NCBI GenBank assembly: GCA_034678485.1
Contig: JAXDBU010000092.1
Span: 13,397 to 77,396, forward strand
DNA: 64,000 bases
Reading direction: 5' to 3'
Source of the DNA: PLanc-01 sp034678485
Lineage (GTDB): Bacteria > Planctomycetota > Phycisphaerae > Sedimentisphaerales > Anaerobacaceae
Shown: positions 34,421 to 42,028 of the stretch, piece after piece
How the letters are laid out: each line of letters opens with the position of its first letter
Numbering within the stretch: the stretch's first letter is position 1
Translations under genes and position numbers: made by a program
The notes under the pieces: generated by a model
Database searches by the model: none
Seen by the model: only the letters and a program-made list of their open reading frames with translations
Told to the model about the DNA's origin: nothing

Positions 34421-35749
34421 TTACGTGAGTCTGAGAATCAAGAGATACAGGACGCGGAGCGCCGTCAACAGCACCACCAGGAATCCAAGGCCCCCCAGAA
34501 GGTTCAGCACGAGCGTATTGCGCCGCTCGCCCATGATGTCCTTGCGATTCGCGAGCCACAGGATTGCCGCAGCCATCAGTGGATTGCCGATCACCGTCAT
34601 CGCCTGCCCAAAGATGATCGCATCGACTTTCTTGACCGACGTGTGGAGTACGATCATTGCAACGCCCATCCCGACCAGGAGGACGACGACCGTGAAGCGG
34701 CGCGACCACAGATCGCTGAGTCGGGCCGGCTTGCCTACCGCGTCAGACAGGATCGTCCCGCCAATCATCGCGTTGATGACGAAGGGATTCATCGCGACAG
34801 CGAACAGCCCGATCGAAAAGAGGATTCGCGTAGCCGGTCCCAGCAGCGGCCCAAGCTGCGTCGCCAGGACGCTGATGTCATTCGCCTCTTTGCCCCGCAG
34901 CATGGTGCCGCTGGTCATCATAATGATCGCGCTGATCCCGGTCAGGACCGCAACACCGGCGATGGAATCCCCGATGCCGCGGTTGTAGTCGCGGAGAGTC
35001 CAGCCCTTTTCTCGGACGAGATTGCCCTGAAAGAACGCCGCGGCCACTGAGAAGGTCGTCCCCAATAGCGACGCGACCAGGACCATCGGGTCGACGATGC
35101 CCGCATCGCCGCGTTTTGGCAACGCCAGCGACAGGCCGTCTGGAAGCCCGGGGATCAAACCTGAGAGGATATCACCCACGTTCGGCCGGACAACGAAGAG
35201 ATTCACGAGAAAACAGGTGAGAATCACGCCCACCATGACCTTCATGATGCGCTCCAGACCGTTGTAGACCTGTCGCAGCGCGAAGATGGAGGCAATGACG
35301 AGTCCGTTGAAGACCACGAGCAAGCCCGTGCTAATGAGAGCTTGCGTCCGGGGGGCCATTTGCGTCGGATCGCCGAAGAGTCGCTTGACACCGAGCGCAT
35401 CAAATGCCGCAGCAACGGCCAGATTGTTCGAGAACTGAAATGCGGCGCAAATCAGGCACAGGGTGATGCCGACCACCGCCGCGACCGGTCGGCCCAGACG
35501 ATTCGCAATCAACGTGCACGGCGTAGCGCCGCCCACAACCCCGATACGTGCAGCCATCGTCATGAAGGTGCCCATGAGGATGCCTGTCACGATGAGAAGC
35601 CAGAGCAGCTCGTAGCCGTACTTGGCGCCGACGTTGGAGCTGATGAGCAGACTGCCCGGACCGAAGACAACGCAGGCGGTAATCAGGGCCGGCCCGATCG
35701 AACGCCACCAGGGGGCTCGCACGGTTGCTACGGTGTCCTCCTGTCCCAT
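34421..35749 (-). CDS. Nramp-like transporter lacking the metal-binding motifs
   Basis: A 442-residue membrane protein with about eleven helices that aligns with the Nramp/MntH fold (IGPALITACVVFGPGSLLISSNVGAKYGYELLW in helix 1). Canonical Nramp transporters carry DPGN in helix 1 and MPH in helix 6. Here helix 1 has GPGS, and the helix 6 region reads VAAAFFQGNLV, so both metal-ligand motifs are gone. It is therefore unlikely to move Mn or Fe in the usual way. It lies between a MocA oxidoreductase and an esterase in one operon (gaps of 27 bases on each side), which suggests an organic or different ionic substrate. Fold assignment is sound; function is open. Confidence 0.8.
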   Translation of the reverse strand: MGQEDTVATVRAPWWRSIGPALITACVVFGPGSLLISSNVGAKYGYELLWLLIVTGILMGTFMTMAARIGVVGGATPCTLIANRLGRPVAAVVGITLCLICAAFQFSNNLAVAAAFDALGVKRLFGDPTQMAPRTQALISTGLLVVFNGLVIASIFALRQVYNGLERIMKVMVGVILTCFLVNLFVVRPNVGDILSGLIPGLPDGLSLALPKRGDAGIVDPMVLVASLLGTTFSVAAAFFQGNLVREKGWTLRDYNRGIGDSIAGVAVLTGISAIIMMTSGTMLRGKEANDISVLATQLGPLLGPATRILFSIGLFAVAMNPFVINAMIGGTILSDAVGKPARLSDLWSRRFTVVVLLVGMGVAMIVLHTSVKKVDAIIFGQAMTVIGNPLMAAAILWLANRKDIMGERRNTLVLNLLGGLGFLVVLLTALRVLYLLILRLT

Positions 35750-35776
35750 AGGACTCCTTTCCGCTAATAGAGCGGT

Positions 35777-37213
35777 CTACACCTGCTCGGGGATGACAAA
35801 TGGCTCACGGTAACTCCCGCGAACCAGCTTGTTGGCCTCCTCGGCAAACTCGCCTGTGAACGTCTCCGTCCGTGGGTCCATCGTCAACCAGGGACCCAAC
35901 ACTCGCGGCGTCTGCTTCACATCGACGCCGTTGAGCAACAAATGCTCCTGGAATCGCTCGAACGATTCCGCAAGATCCTCGTTGTTTCCGATTCGCTCGA
36001 CGATCTGCTCGCGCCCCGCCTCTTTCCCGAGACGATACGAGATATTGCCCATGTGACACAGCGAACTGGAGAGATGTCCTTCGAGCACTTCGGCGTGGAG
36101 ATCGCCCGGATTGCGGCTGCGGACGGCGCTGATGAAGTTCTCGTGGTGCCCTGCCCCTTCGGTGAGATGGAACTGCTTGATCTTCCTGCCGTCGTTGTCA
36201 TAGGCCCATCCGCCGGCGAAGTAACCGTTCTCACACTCGACGATGACGCCGCCGTCGCGGACGCCACGCAGGTGGTCCATCGCGGAATCGCCTCTGGCAC
36301 GTGGCAGGCCGCGAAGCTCGAAGAGGATCGGGACGGGTTTGTAGTCGTAGAACAGGATCTCCGTGTTCGGCGTCTGGCCATCGTCGATATAGCCGAAGCG
36401 GCCGCCAAAGCCCAGGACTCGCGGCGCCAGCTCGTCGGCGCCGACAAACCAGCGGCTGATATCCATGTAGTGGATACCATTGTTGCCGAAGTCGCCGTCG
36501 CCGGTCGGCCAGACCCAGTGCCAATCATAATGCAGGTTCTTCCGCATCAGCGGGGCCATCGGAGATGGACCGCACCAGAGATTGTAGTCCACTGATTCAG
36601 GCACAGGCTGCGGCCCATCGACCTTCCCAATGCTGCCGCGACGCACGTAGATGAAACTCCGCACAAGACGCATCTTGCCGAGATTTCCCTGTCGGACGTA
36701 CTCCAATGCCTCGCGGAGCCCTTCGTCCGAACGCCGCTGGGTGCCGCTCTGGACGATTCGCTTGTACTTGCGGGCCGCTTCGACCATCCGCCGGCCTTCC
36801 CAGATGTTGTGACAGACCGGCTTCTCCACGTAGACGTCCTTGCCCGCCTGGCAAGCCCAAACGGTGACGAGTGCGTGCCAGTGGTTCGGCGTTGCGACAA
36901 TCACGGCGTCAATGCCCTTGTCATCGAGCAGTCTGCGGCAGTCCGCGTAGGTGTCCACCTTCTCGTTGCGTTCGGCGAACTTCCCGGCCTCCCGGTCCAG
37001 GAAGCTCCTGTCCACATCGCAGATCGCGACAACCCGCACGCCCGCAATACTGCGGAACCAGTTGATGTGATTGCGACCCTGGCCGCGAACCCCCACTACC
37101 GCGACGCGGATGTCGCTATTCGCCCCTCGGACACGGGCGAACGGGACGGCGGACAGCAACCCCACGGCAGCCGAAGTCTTCATGAAATCCCGGCGGCGGA
37201 TATTCCGACTCAT
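35777..37213 (-). CDS. Tat-exported Gfo/Idh/MocA family oxidoreductase
   Basis: A 478-residue protein with a twin-arginine signal (NIRRRDFMKTSAAVGLL). A Rossmann NAD(P) domain follows (VAVVGVRGQGRNH), with the family signature VEKPVCHN, then the C-terminal alpha/beta domain (GDGDFGNNGIHYMDISRWF). Export of a cofactor-loaded sugar oxidoreductase is common in planctomycetes. It probably oxidises or epimerises a sugar in the periplasm. ATG 37213 has GGGGAG upstream. It is the first gene of a three-gene operon with its own TTGACA-17-TACCAT promoter. Confidence 0.9.
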   Translation of the reverse strand: MSRNIRRRDFMKTSAAVGLLSAVPFARVRGANSDIRVAVVGVRGQGRNHINWFRSIAGVRVVAICDVDRSFLDREAGKFAERNEKVDTYADCRRLLDDKGIDAVIVATPNHWHALVTVWACQAGKDVYVEKPVCHNIWEGRRMVEAARKYKRIVQSGTQRRSDEGLREALEYVRQGNLGKMRLVRSFIYVRRGSIGKVDGPQPVPESVDYNLWCGPSPMAPLMRKNLHYDWHWVWPTGDGDFGNNGIHYMDISRWFVGADELAPRVLGFGGRFGYIDDGQTPNTEILFYDYKPVPILFELRGLPRARGDSAMDHLRGVRDGGVIVECENGYFAGGWAYDNDGRKIKQFHLTEGAGHHENFISAVRSRNPGDLHAEVLEGHLSSSLCHMGNISYRLGKEAGREQIVERIGNNEDLAESFERFQEHLLLNGVDVKQTPRVLGPWLTMDPRTETFTGEFAEEANKLVRGSYREPFVIPEQV

Positions 37214-37317
37214 GGCACATCTCCCCGGCAAAGATCGTTTGGCGCAGGCGGACCGATTCTGACGCTTCATGGCGCCCTACGCGTGCTTTCACGCAGAGGT
37301 CTCACGCGACAGGCGAT

Positions 37318-37346
37318 ATGGTAGCAGCTCATAGGCGGTCTGTCAA
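37318..37346 (-). promoter_or_regulatory. Sigma70-type promoter of the MocA / Nramp-like / esterase operon
   Basis: On the minus strand TTGACA (37341-37346), a 17-base spacer and TACCAT (37318-37323), about 105 bases before the MocA ATG. The -35 box overlaps the T-tract of the upstream terminator. Confidence 0.65.
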
Positions 37347-37360
37347 AACCCCGAACGGGG
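37345..37360 (-). terminator. Compact intrinsic terminator of the sigma-factor operon
   Basis: On the minus strand CCCC-GTTC-GGGG is followed by TTTT, 40 bases after the stop of the Spy-like gene. The stem is short but GC-only. Its T-tract forms the start of the next operon's -35 region. Confidence 0.5.
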
Positions 37361-37399
37361 AATCTGCACAGCAGAGGAAGCCGGGGCGTGCCAATACCG

Positions 37400-37951
37400 T
37401 CAATTGGAGATGGCAGGGTCGTTAGGCGACGGCGTGGCGCCGTCTGAGGATTTGCGGAGCCGTCCCTGCCCGCCGCGAGGACCGAACGGCCCCTGGGGAC
37501 CGGAACCATATCTTCCCGGGCCCCGCTGGAACTCACCGGGAAGGCCTCGCACGAGGTCCCGCCAGAGCCGCCATTGGTCCTGGCTGAGCACCGTCGCCAT
37601 CTGCTCATCCATCGCTTCCAGCTCCTTGGCAATTTGCACGCGGCCCTCCTCGCGAATCTCGTCGAGTCGCTGCATATGCGTACGCAGGATGGGCTTGACC
37701 TTCTCCGCCTGCTCCCGGGAAAGACGCAACCGGGGCACGATTCGATCCAACACCGCCAGGTATGGCCTTTCGGCCCGCCCTGGTGGTTTCGGAGCGACAT
37801 AGTGAACTGCCACGAACGTCGCCGCCGCACCGATGGTAATGCCGGCGATCAGGATGATGAGCCCAAAGAAGGCCATGCGCCAGCGATGGAGACGGCGCAG
37901 CAGGATCATCGGGTTGTCCGGATTCTCAGGTTGGATTATCGAATCGCCCAT
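37400..37951 (-). CDS. Membrane-anchored Spy/CpxP-like periplasmic protein
   Basis: A 183-residue protein with one membrane helix (about residues 26-48). A helical periplasmic domain follows (LDRIVPRLRLSREQAEKVKPILRTHMQRLDEIREE, then LSQDQWRLWRDLV), whose repeated LTxxQ-like helices resemble Spy/CpxP/ZraP chaperones. It ends in a Gly/Pro/Arg-rich tail. Such proteins sense or buffer envelope stress or metals. It overlaps the preceding gene by 16 bases and is third in the ECF sigma operon, so it is likely a regulator or target of that sigma factor. ATG 37951 is preferred; earlier in-frame codons lie inside the neighbour. Confidence 0.75.
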   Translation of the reverse strand: MGDSIIQPENPDNPMILLRRLHRWRMAFFGLIILIAGITIGAAATFVAVHYVAPKPPGRAERPYLAVLDRIVPRLRLSREQAEKVKPILRTHMQRLDEIREEGRVQIAKELEAMDEQMATVLSQDQWRLWRDLVRGLPGEFQRGPGRYGSGPQGPFGPRGGQGRLRKSSDGATPSPNDPAISN

Positions 37952-38202
37952 GAAATCGCCTCGGCAATCTCGTTCAGCGGCTCGGCGGATCGGGTGCAAA
38001 GAATCAACGCAGTCGCCGCGGCTGGAACCGCGACGGCCGAAGACAGTGCCGCCAGCCACATCCAGAAGCGTTCGGTCGCCTTCACCGGCTGGGCCTGCCC
38101 GCCGGCGAGCACCGCCAGGACACCGCACGTCACATCCACTCGCGGCGGCCGCTCGTCACGGGCACGAGCCGCCAACTCTTCGATCTTCTGTTCCCAGTTC
38201 AT
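37936..38202 (-). CDS. Small single-helix membrane protein, putative anti-sigma factor
   Basis: An 88-residue protein starting five bases after the sigma factor stop. It opens with MNWEQKIEELAARARDERPP, a short soluble part, and has one membrane helix at about residues 47-69. Its size, position and topology are those of a small anti-sigma factor that holds the ECF sigma at the membrane. There is no zinc-binding HxxxCxxC motif, so it is not a ZAS-type anti-sigma, and the role is inferred from context. It overlaps the Spy-like gene by 16 bases. Confidence 0.6.
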   Translation of the reverse strand: MNWEQKIEELAARARDERPPRVDVTCGVLAVLAGGQAQPVKATERFWMWLAALSSAVAVPAAATALILCTRSAEPLNEIAEAISWAIR

Positions 38203-38207
38203 TCGTT

Positions 38208-38876
38208 TCACTCCGCAGCGCTGTGCTCCAGCAGCTTTCGAAGTCTGTTCCTGGCTCGCAAGGTCTGCACCTTGACCATCGTCCTGGTCCAGCCGGTTCG
38301 CCGGGCCGTCTCGGCCACGTCGCATTGCTCCAGGTACCGCAGGGTAAGGACCAGGCGGTCCCGCGGGGCCAGTTGACCGAACACATGATGCAGCACCTCG
38401 GCCGCCTGATCCGGCTCGATTGTCCGCGAGACACCGTCCCCGCCTGCCGCCTGGTCCCATGCCTGAACGTCAAAAGGCGCCATGCGCCGACGTCGGGCTT
38501 TCTCCTTCCAGTACCGATAGCCGACCCGCGTCGCGATGCGAGCCAGCCAATGCTCGAACGGCGCCTTGCCGCGATACCGGCTCAAGCTCAAATAGGCATC
38601 CACGAACACGTCCTGCACCAGCTCTTCGTGAGTTCTTCGATCTCTGCTGAACCTCCAGAGGATCCGAGCGACGTGATCCTGGTGGCGTTCAACGAGCCGG
38701 CGATAGGCTTCGGCTTCCCCCTGCCGCGTGCGTCGGATGTCCTCGGTGTCGTCTGATGCAGGCGACGCCAACGCGTCCGGCGCCTGCGGGTGTACCGGAT
38801 GGACGACACGCGCCATCACGAGGATGGCGGCCTCGATCCAGGCAGCTCTCGGTAGTGGCAAGCCGGCATCGATCAT
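38208..38876 (-). CDS. ECF-type RNA polymerase sigma factor
   Basis: A protein of about 222 residues with sigma region 2 (YRRLVERHQDHVARILWRF, then HEELVQDVFVDAYLSLSRY, the -10-binding helix) and region 4 (LAPRDRLVLTLRYLEQCDVAETARRTGWTRTMVKVQTLRARNRL, the -35-binding helix-turn-helix). It directs polymerase to a small regulon, probably under control of the membrane protein encoded next. The start is uncertain: ATG 38876 is used here, but ATG 38816 would remove a 20-residue N-terminal extension not needed for the fold. The operon order sigma, small membrane protein, Spy-like protein suggests an envelope stress circuit. Confidence 0.88.
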   Translation of the reverse strand: MIDAGLPLPRAAWIEAAILVMARVVHPVHPQAPDALASPASDDTEDIRRTRQGEAEAYRRLVERHQDHVARILWRFSRDRRTHEELVQDVFVDAYLSLSRYRGKAPFEHWLARIATRVGYRYWKEKARRRRMAPFDVQAWDQAAGGDGVSRTIEPDQAAEVLHHVFGQLAPRDRLVLTLRYLEQCDVAETARRTGWTRTMVKVQTLRARNRLRKLLEHSAAE

Positions 38877-39012
38877 GGAATAGAGCCTAAATGAAACACA
38901 CTCTCTCCGGCAAGAGGATTCCACATGAACGCTGCTCATCCGGCGCAGAGTATCGGCCCCGCCAGTGGTCGTGGGCACTTGCGGAGCCGATACATTCTGG
39001 GCGATCCAGCCA

Positions 39013-39771
39013 TCACCGTGCCGGCCTCGTCTTTTCGCGAAATGCTCGGAGTTCTTCTTTGGTCAATGCGCCGTCTCGATTGGTATCCGCCCGATCGAAC
39101 ACCTGCTCGATCGGGGCTACATTACGATTTCGCACCTGCCCGAGATTCGGGTCCTGCCCTTGAGCAGGAGGCACTGCGGCAGCCTCCGGCTGATTCAGTC
39201 GTCTCCGGAGCAACTGATCCTGACCGGTTCCACGACCGCCGGCAGACCGCTGTCCTGCGGGTCTTCGCCCTCGCGGTCCCACCTGCGCGCCTTGGCCCAT
39301 TCCCTTCTGGGAACGACGGCCAACCGGCCCGCCGAACCCGTCTTGTGGCCCGGGACCTCTCATCCCGCCGGCAGGTTGCGCGACTTGACTTCGCATCTGC
39401 CTGAGCTGCCTGGCCTGCTCGTCCGTCAGAACCTCCCTGATCGATGCCATTACTTCGGATCGGGCCTTGTCCAAGATGGCGCGGATCTTCTGGACCTGGT
39501 CGTCAGTCAGACCCAGTCGGGGTGAGAACAACCCATTCACTCCGAGCGGTCCCAAACCGAGAGGACACCACGTTCCCTGCCCGCGCCGGTTCACTCCGAC
39601 AGGGCGCCAGGCTCTCGCGCGAACCGGCGCCTCCGGCGGTTGCATCTCCTGCCCGCGAGCGATCCTCTGTCCTCGACCCCCGCCGACTCCCCACGGCTGC
39701 GCCAGGACCTGGCCGCTCAGAAGCATGAGAATCGCGCCTGCAACAATCAGAATTGTCCATTTCGTCTTCAT
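39013..39771 (-). CDS. Secreted EF-hand protein with Spy-like helix
   Basis: A 252-residue exported protein. The signal peptide is MKTKWTILIVAGAILMLLSGQVLA. The middle has a helix LTDDQVQKIRAILDKARSEVMASIREVLTDEQ, related to the LTxxQ repeats of Spy/CpxP proteins, inside long Gly/Arg/Gln-rich disordered stretches. Near the C-terminus one EF-hand loop, DRADTNRDGALTKEEL, has all calcium ligands (D, D, N, D, A backbone, E). It may bind calcium or another metal outside the cytoplasm. It lies just upstream of the ECF sigma gene on the same strand. Its ribosome-binding site can pair with a sequence 45 bases upstream. Confidence 0.75.
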   Translation of the reverse strand: MKTKWTILIVAGAILMLLSGQVLAQPWGVGGGRGQRIARGQEMQPPEAPVRARAWRPVGVNRRGQGTWCPLGLGPLGVNGLFSPRLGLTDDQVQKIRAILDKARSEVMASIREVLTDEQARQLRQMRSQVAQPAGGMRGPGPQDGFGGPVGRRSQKGMGQGAQVGPRGRRPAGQRSAGGRGTGQDQLLRRRLNQPEAAAVPPAQGQDPNLGQVRNRNVAPIEQVFDRADTNRDGALTKEELRAFREKTRPAR

Positions 39772-39775
39772 ATTC

Positions 39776-39842
39776 GGCTCCTTTCAACTGAATGTCGGCC
39801 TATCGAATCGTTTGATGTTGCGACAGGGTAGTGAAAGGAGCC
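39776..39842 (-). promoter_or_regulatory. Leader stem that can sequester the EF-hand gene's ribosome-binding site
   Basis: On the minus strand GGCTCCTTTCA (39832-39842) is the exact inverse complement of TGAAAGGAGCC (39776-39786), which holds the Shine-Dalgarno four bases before the ATG. The 45-base loop could fold further. Pairing would hide the ribosome-binding site. Confidence 0.5.
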
Positions 39843-39898
39843 CTTCTGCAGGTTACACCCCCCACAAAAGAATTATGAGGCGCGCACACAGGGAGGGA

Positions 39899-41338
39899 TC
39901 ATGAGCCCGGCGCCGGCCGCTGGAGCGGGAAGAACTCCGATTCCGTGCGACCAGTCAGGAAGATCCGTTCGGCCCGCATGACGACATCCGGATGCTCATC
40001 GGCAACATCTTTTTGTTCACCAAGATCGGTGCTGAGATCGAAAAGCTGGGTCTTCTGGCCCGGCTTGAGACGCAGGGCCTTCCAGTCGCCCATCCGAACC
40101 GCCTGTTGGCCGTTCAGTTCCCAGTAGAGATGCTCGTGTTTCTTCTGCGCGTTCTTCTTGCCCAGCAGAGTCGGCAAGAAAGAGATCCCATCGATGCCCG
40201 CCGGGGGCTGCACACCGAGCAGCTCGGCACAGGTCGGCAGAATATCCCAGAAGGCACAGGTGTGGTCGCTCTCACTTCCCGGCTCGATCCGGCCCGGCCA
40301 GCGGGCGATGAACGGCACCCGGATGCCCCCTTCCCAGACGGAACCCTTCAAGCCGCGCAGGGGACCGGCACTCTCAAAGAAAGCGGCATCAACACCCCCT
40401 GCGTACGTCGGACCGTTATCGCTGGAAAAGACCACAAGCGTGTTGCCATCCAGGCCAAGCTCCTTGATCTGCGTCATGATCCGCCCTACGTCCCTGTCCA
40501 TCCTCGTAATCATGGCAGCATAACAGGCCCGCGGATGCGCGTGGGCAACATAGCCCTTGGTGCCGTCGTATGGCGGATCGAACCATCGGCCTTCATACTC
40601 CGCGAGGGAGTCGCGCGGCACCTGCAGCGCGACGTGCGGGATCGTGAACGGCACATACAGGAAGAACGGCCTATCCTTGTTCGCCCGAATGAACCGGAGC
40701 GCCTCTTCGGCAATCACGTCGTGTGAATAGACCCGCTCGGCGCCGTCCTTGTTCTGTTCGATCCAGAAGACCTCGCCGTCGCGCCAGAGGTGATTCGGAT
40801 AGAACGTGTGGGCCTGCCGCTGGCAGATGTATCCAAAGAAATGATCGAAACCCTGCCTTTGCGGATCGCCGGAGGTGCCCACCCGACCGAGTCCCCACTT
40901 TCCAAATGCTCCGGTGGCATAGCCGGCCCGCTGGAACAGACGACCGACGGTGAACGTGCCCTCGACCAGCGGCCACTGCCCCCCGACCGTCGAGCCGAGT
41001 TTCCACCCTTCGTCTCCGCCGACCTGTTTGTTGTTTCGGATCTGCGCATGGCCTGTGTGGCAACCCGTCATGAGCGTGCAACGCGACGGCGCACAGACGG
41101 GATTGCCGGAGTAGCTCTGAATGAACCGCATCCCTTCGGCCGCAAGCCGATCTACTTGCGGGGTCCTGATCCTCTTCTGACCGTAACACCCCACATCCGC
41201 GTAGCCCAGATCGTCGGCCAGGATGAACACAACATTGGGACGTCTCGTCCCCTGGGCCGCTCCCGAGCCGGCAAGCACAGGCAGCGTCCCCGACAGGGCT
41301 CCCAGTACCGTTGCCTTGAGGAAATCACGTCGCTGCAT
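39899..41338 (-). CDS. Tat-exported sulfatase (arylsulfatase family)
   Basis: A 479-residue protein starting with a compact twin-arginine signal (MQRRDFLKATVLGALSG). The sulfatase core has metal ligands in FILADDLGYADVGCYG (Asp42, Asp43) and the formylglycine site NPVCAPSRCTLMTG, with Cys82 in the CxPSR motif that must be oxidised by a maturase. FSSDNGPTYAGG gives further metal ligands. It hydrolyses sulfate esters, probably on polysaccharide. Several upstream in-frame ATGs exist; 41338 is preferred because GGAG lies upstream and the Arg-Arg pair sits at the right place. It overlaps the 3' end of the response regulator gene by 14 bases. No maturase is present in the window. Confidence 0.92.
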   Translation of the reverse strand: MQRRDFLKATVLGALSGTLPVLAGSGAAQGTRRPNVVFILADDLGYADVGCYGQKRIRTPQVDRLAAEGMRFIQSYSGNPVCAPSRCTLMTGCHTGHAQIRNNKQVGGDEGWKLGSTVGGQWPLVEGTFTVGRLFQRAGYATGAFGKWGLGRVGTSGDPQRQGFDHFFGYICQRQAHTFYPNHLWRDGEVFWIEQNKDGAERVYSHDVIAEEALRFIRANKDRPFFLYVPFTIPHVALQVPRDSLAEYEGRWFDPPYDGTKGYVAHAHPRACYAAMITRMDRDVGRIMTQIKELGLDGNTLVVFSSDNGPTYAGGVDAAFFESAGPLRGLKGSVWEGGIRVPFIARWPGRIEPGSESDHTCAFWDILPTCAELLGVQPPAGIDGISFLPTLLGKKNAQKKHEHLYWELNGQQAVRMGDWKALRLKPGQKTQLFDLSTDLGEQKDVADEHPDVVMRAERIFLTGRTESEFFPLQRPAPGS

Positions 41339-41999
41339 CACGCGTTTCTCCATCTTCATCGGATACCACAGTCCCATCCCAATGGGCCATCGAGTCTTCC
41401 CCCTGGAGCGGTTCGTTCTGAATCAATCCCATGTCAACCGCCCGATGCAGGAGTTCGATCACGTTGGAGGCCCCCATTTTCTGCATCACACGGGCACGGT
41501 GAACCTCGATCGTCCGAGGGGAACGATGGAGCGCCGTGGCGATCTCCCGGCTGCTCTCGCCCTCGAGGATCATATACAAGACCTTCATCTCGGTTCTCGT
41601 CAAGGCGCACTTCTCCAGGGCAGCGTGTCCGCGATTCCGATCGAGCAGGGATCGGACCGTCCGCAGGAATCGGTCGCGATCAAGCGGCTTCTCGATGAAG
41701 TCGGCTGCCCCCGCCTTCATCGCCCGGACCGCCGAGGCAACGTCGCCGTAGCCTGTGACAACGAGCACGGGCAGCCAGGGAAAGTGCCGCTTCACTTCCC
41801 GGAGCAACTCCATCCCGTCCATCTCCGGCATCTTCACATCCGTCACTAACAGATCACATCGGTCCACCGCGAGATGCGAGAGGCAGTCCTTCGCACGACA
41901 GAAACACTGCACGCTCATACCGGTCCGCTCCAGTGTTTTGGACACCGTGTAGCAGACTTTCGGCTCATCATCGACAAAGACAACCCGTGCAGACTCCAT
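41325..41999 (-). CDS. FixJ/NarL-type response regulator with LuxR helix-turn-helix
   Basis: A 224-residue two-domain regulator. The receiver has VVFVDDEPKV, phosphoacceptor Asp in LLVTDVKMPEMDG (about residue 54), VVTGYGDVASAV and IEKPLD. The LuxR-type DNA-binding domain follows (LTRTEMKVLYMILEGESSREIATALHRSPRTIEVHRARVMQKMGA). This is the FixJ/NodW layout. The kinase gene lies 29 bases upstream and should be its partner. The stop lies 14 bases inside the sulfatase gene, so regulator and sulfatase are translated from one mRNA. An acidic C-terminal extension of about 20 residues is unusual. Confidence 0.92.
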   Translation of the reverse strand: MESARVVFVDDEPKVCYTVSKTLERTGMSVQCFCRAKDCLSHLAVDRCDLLVTDVKMPEMDGMELLREVKRHFPWLPVLVVTGYGDVASAVRAMKAGAADFIEKPLDRDRFLRTVRSLLDRNRGHAALEKCALTRTEMKVLYMILEGESSREIATALHRSPRTIEVHRARVMQKMGASNVIELLHRAVDMGLIQNEPLQGEDSMAHWDGTVVSDEDGETRDAAT

Positions 42000-42028
42000 G
42001 TGTGTTCTCCACGTCTACATCCCTGCGA

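Noticed and set aside
32255..35050. A 931-codon plus-strand frame opposite the esterase and Nramp-like genes
   Set aside because: It covers two clear minus-strand genes plus the gap between them; it is a composition shadow.
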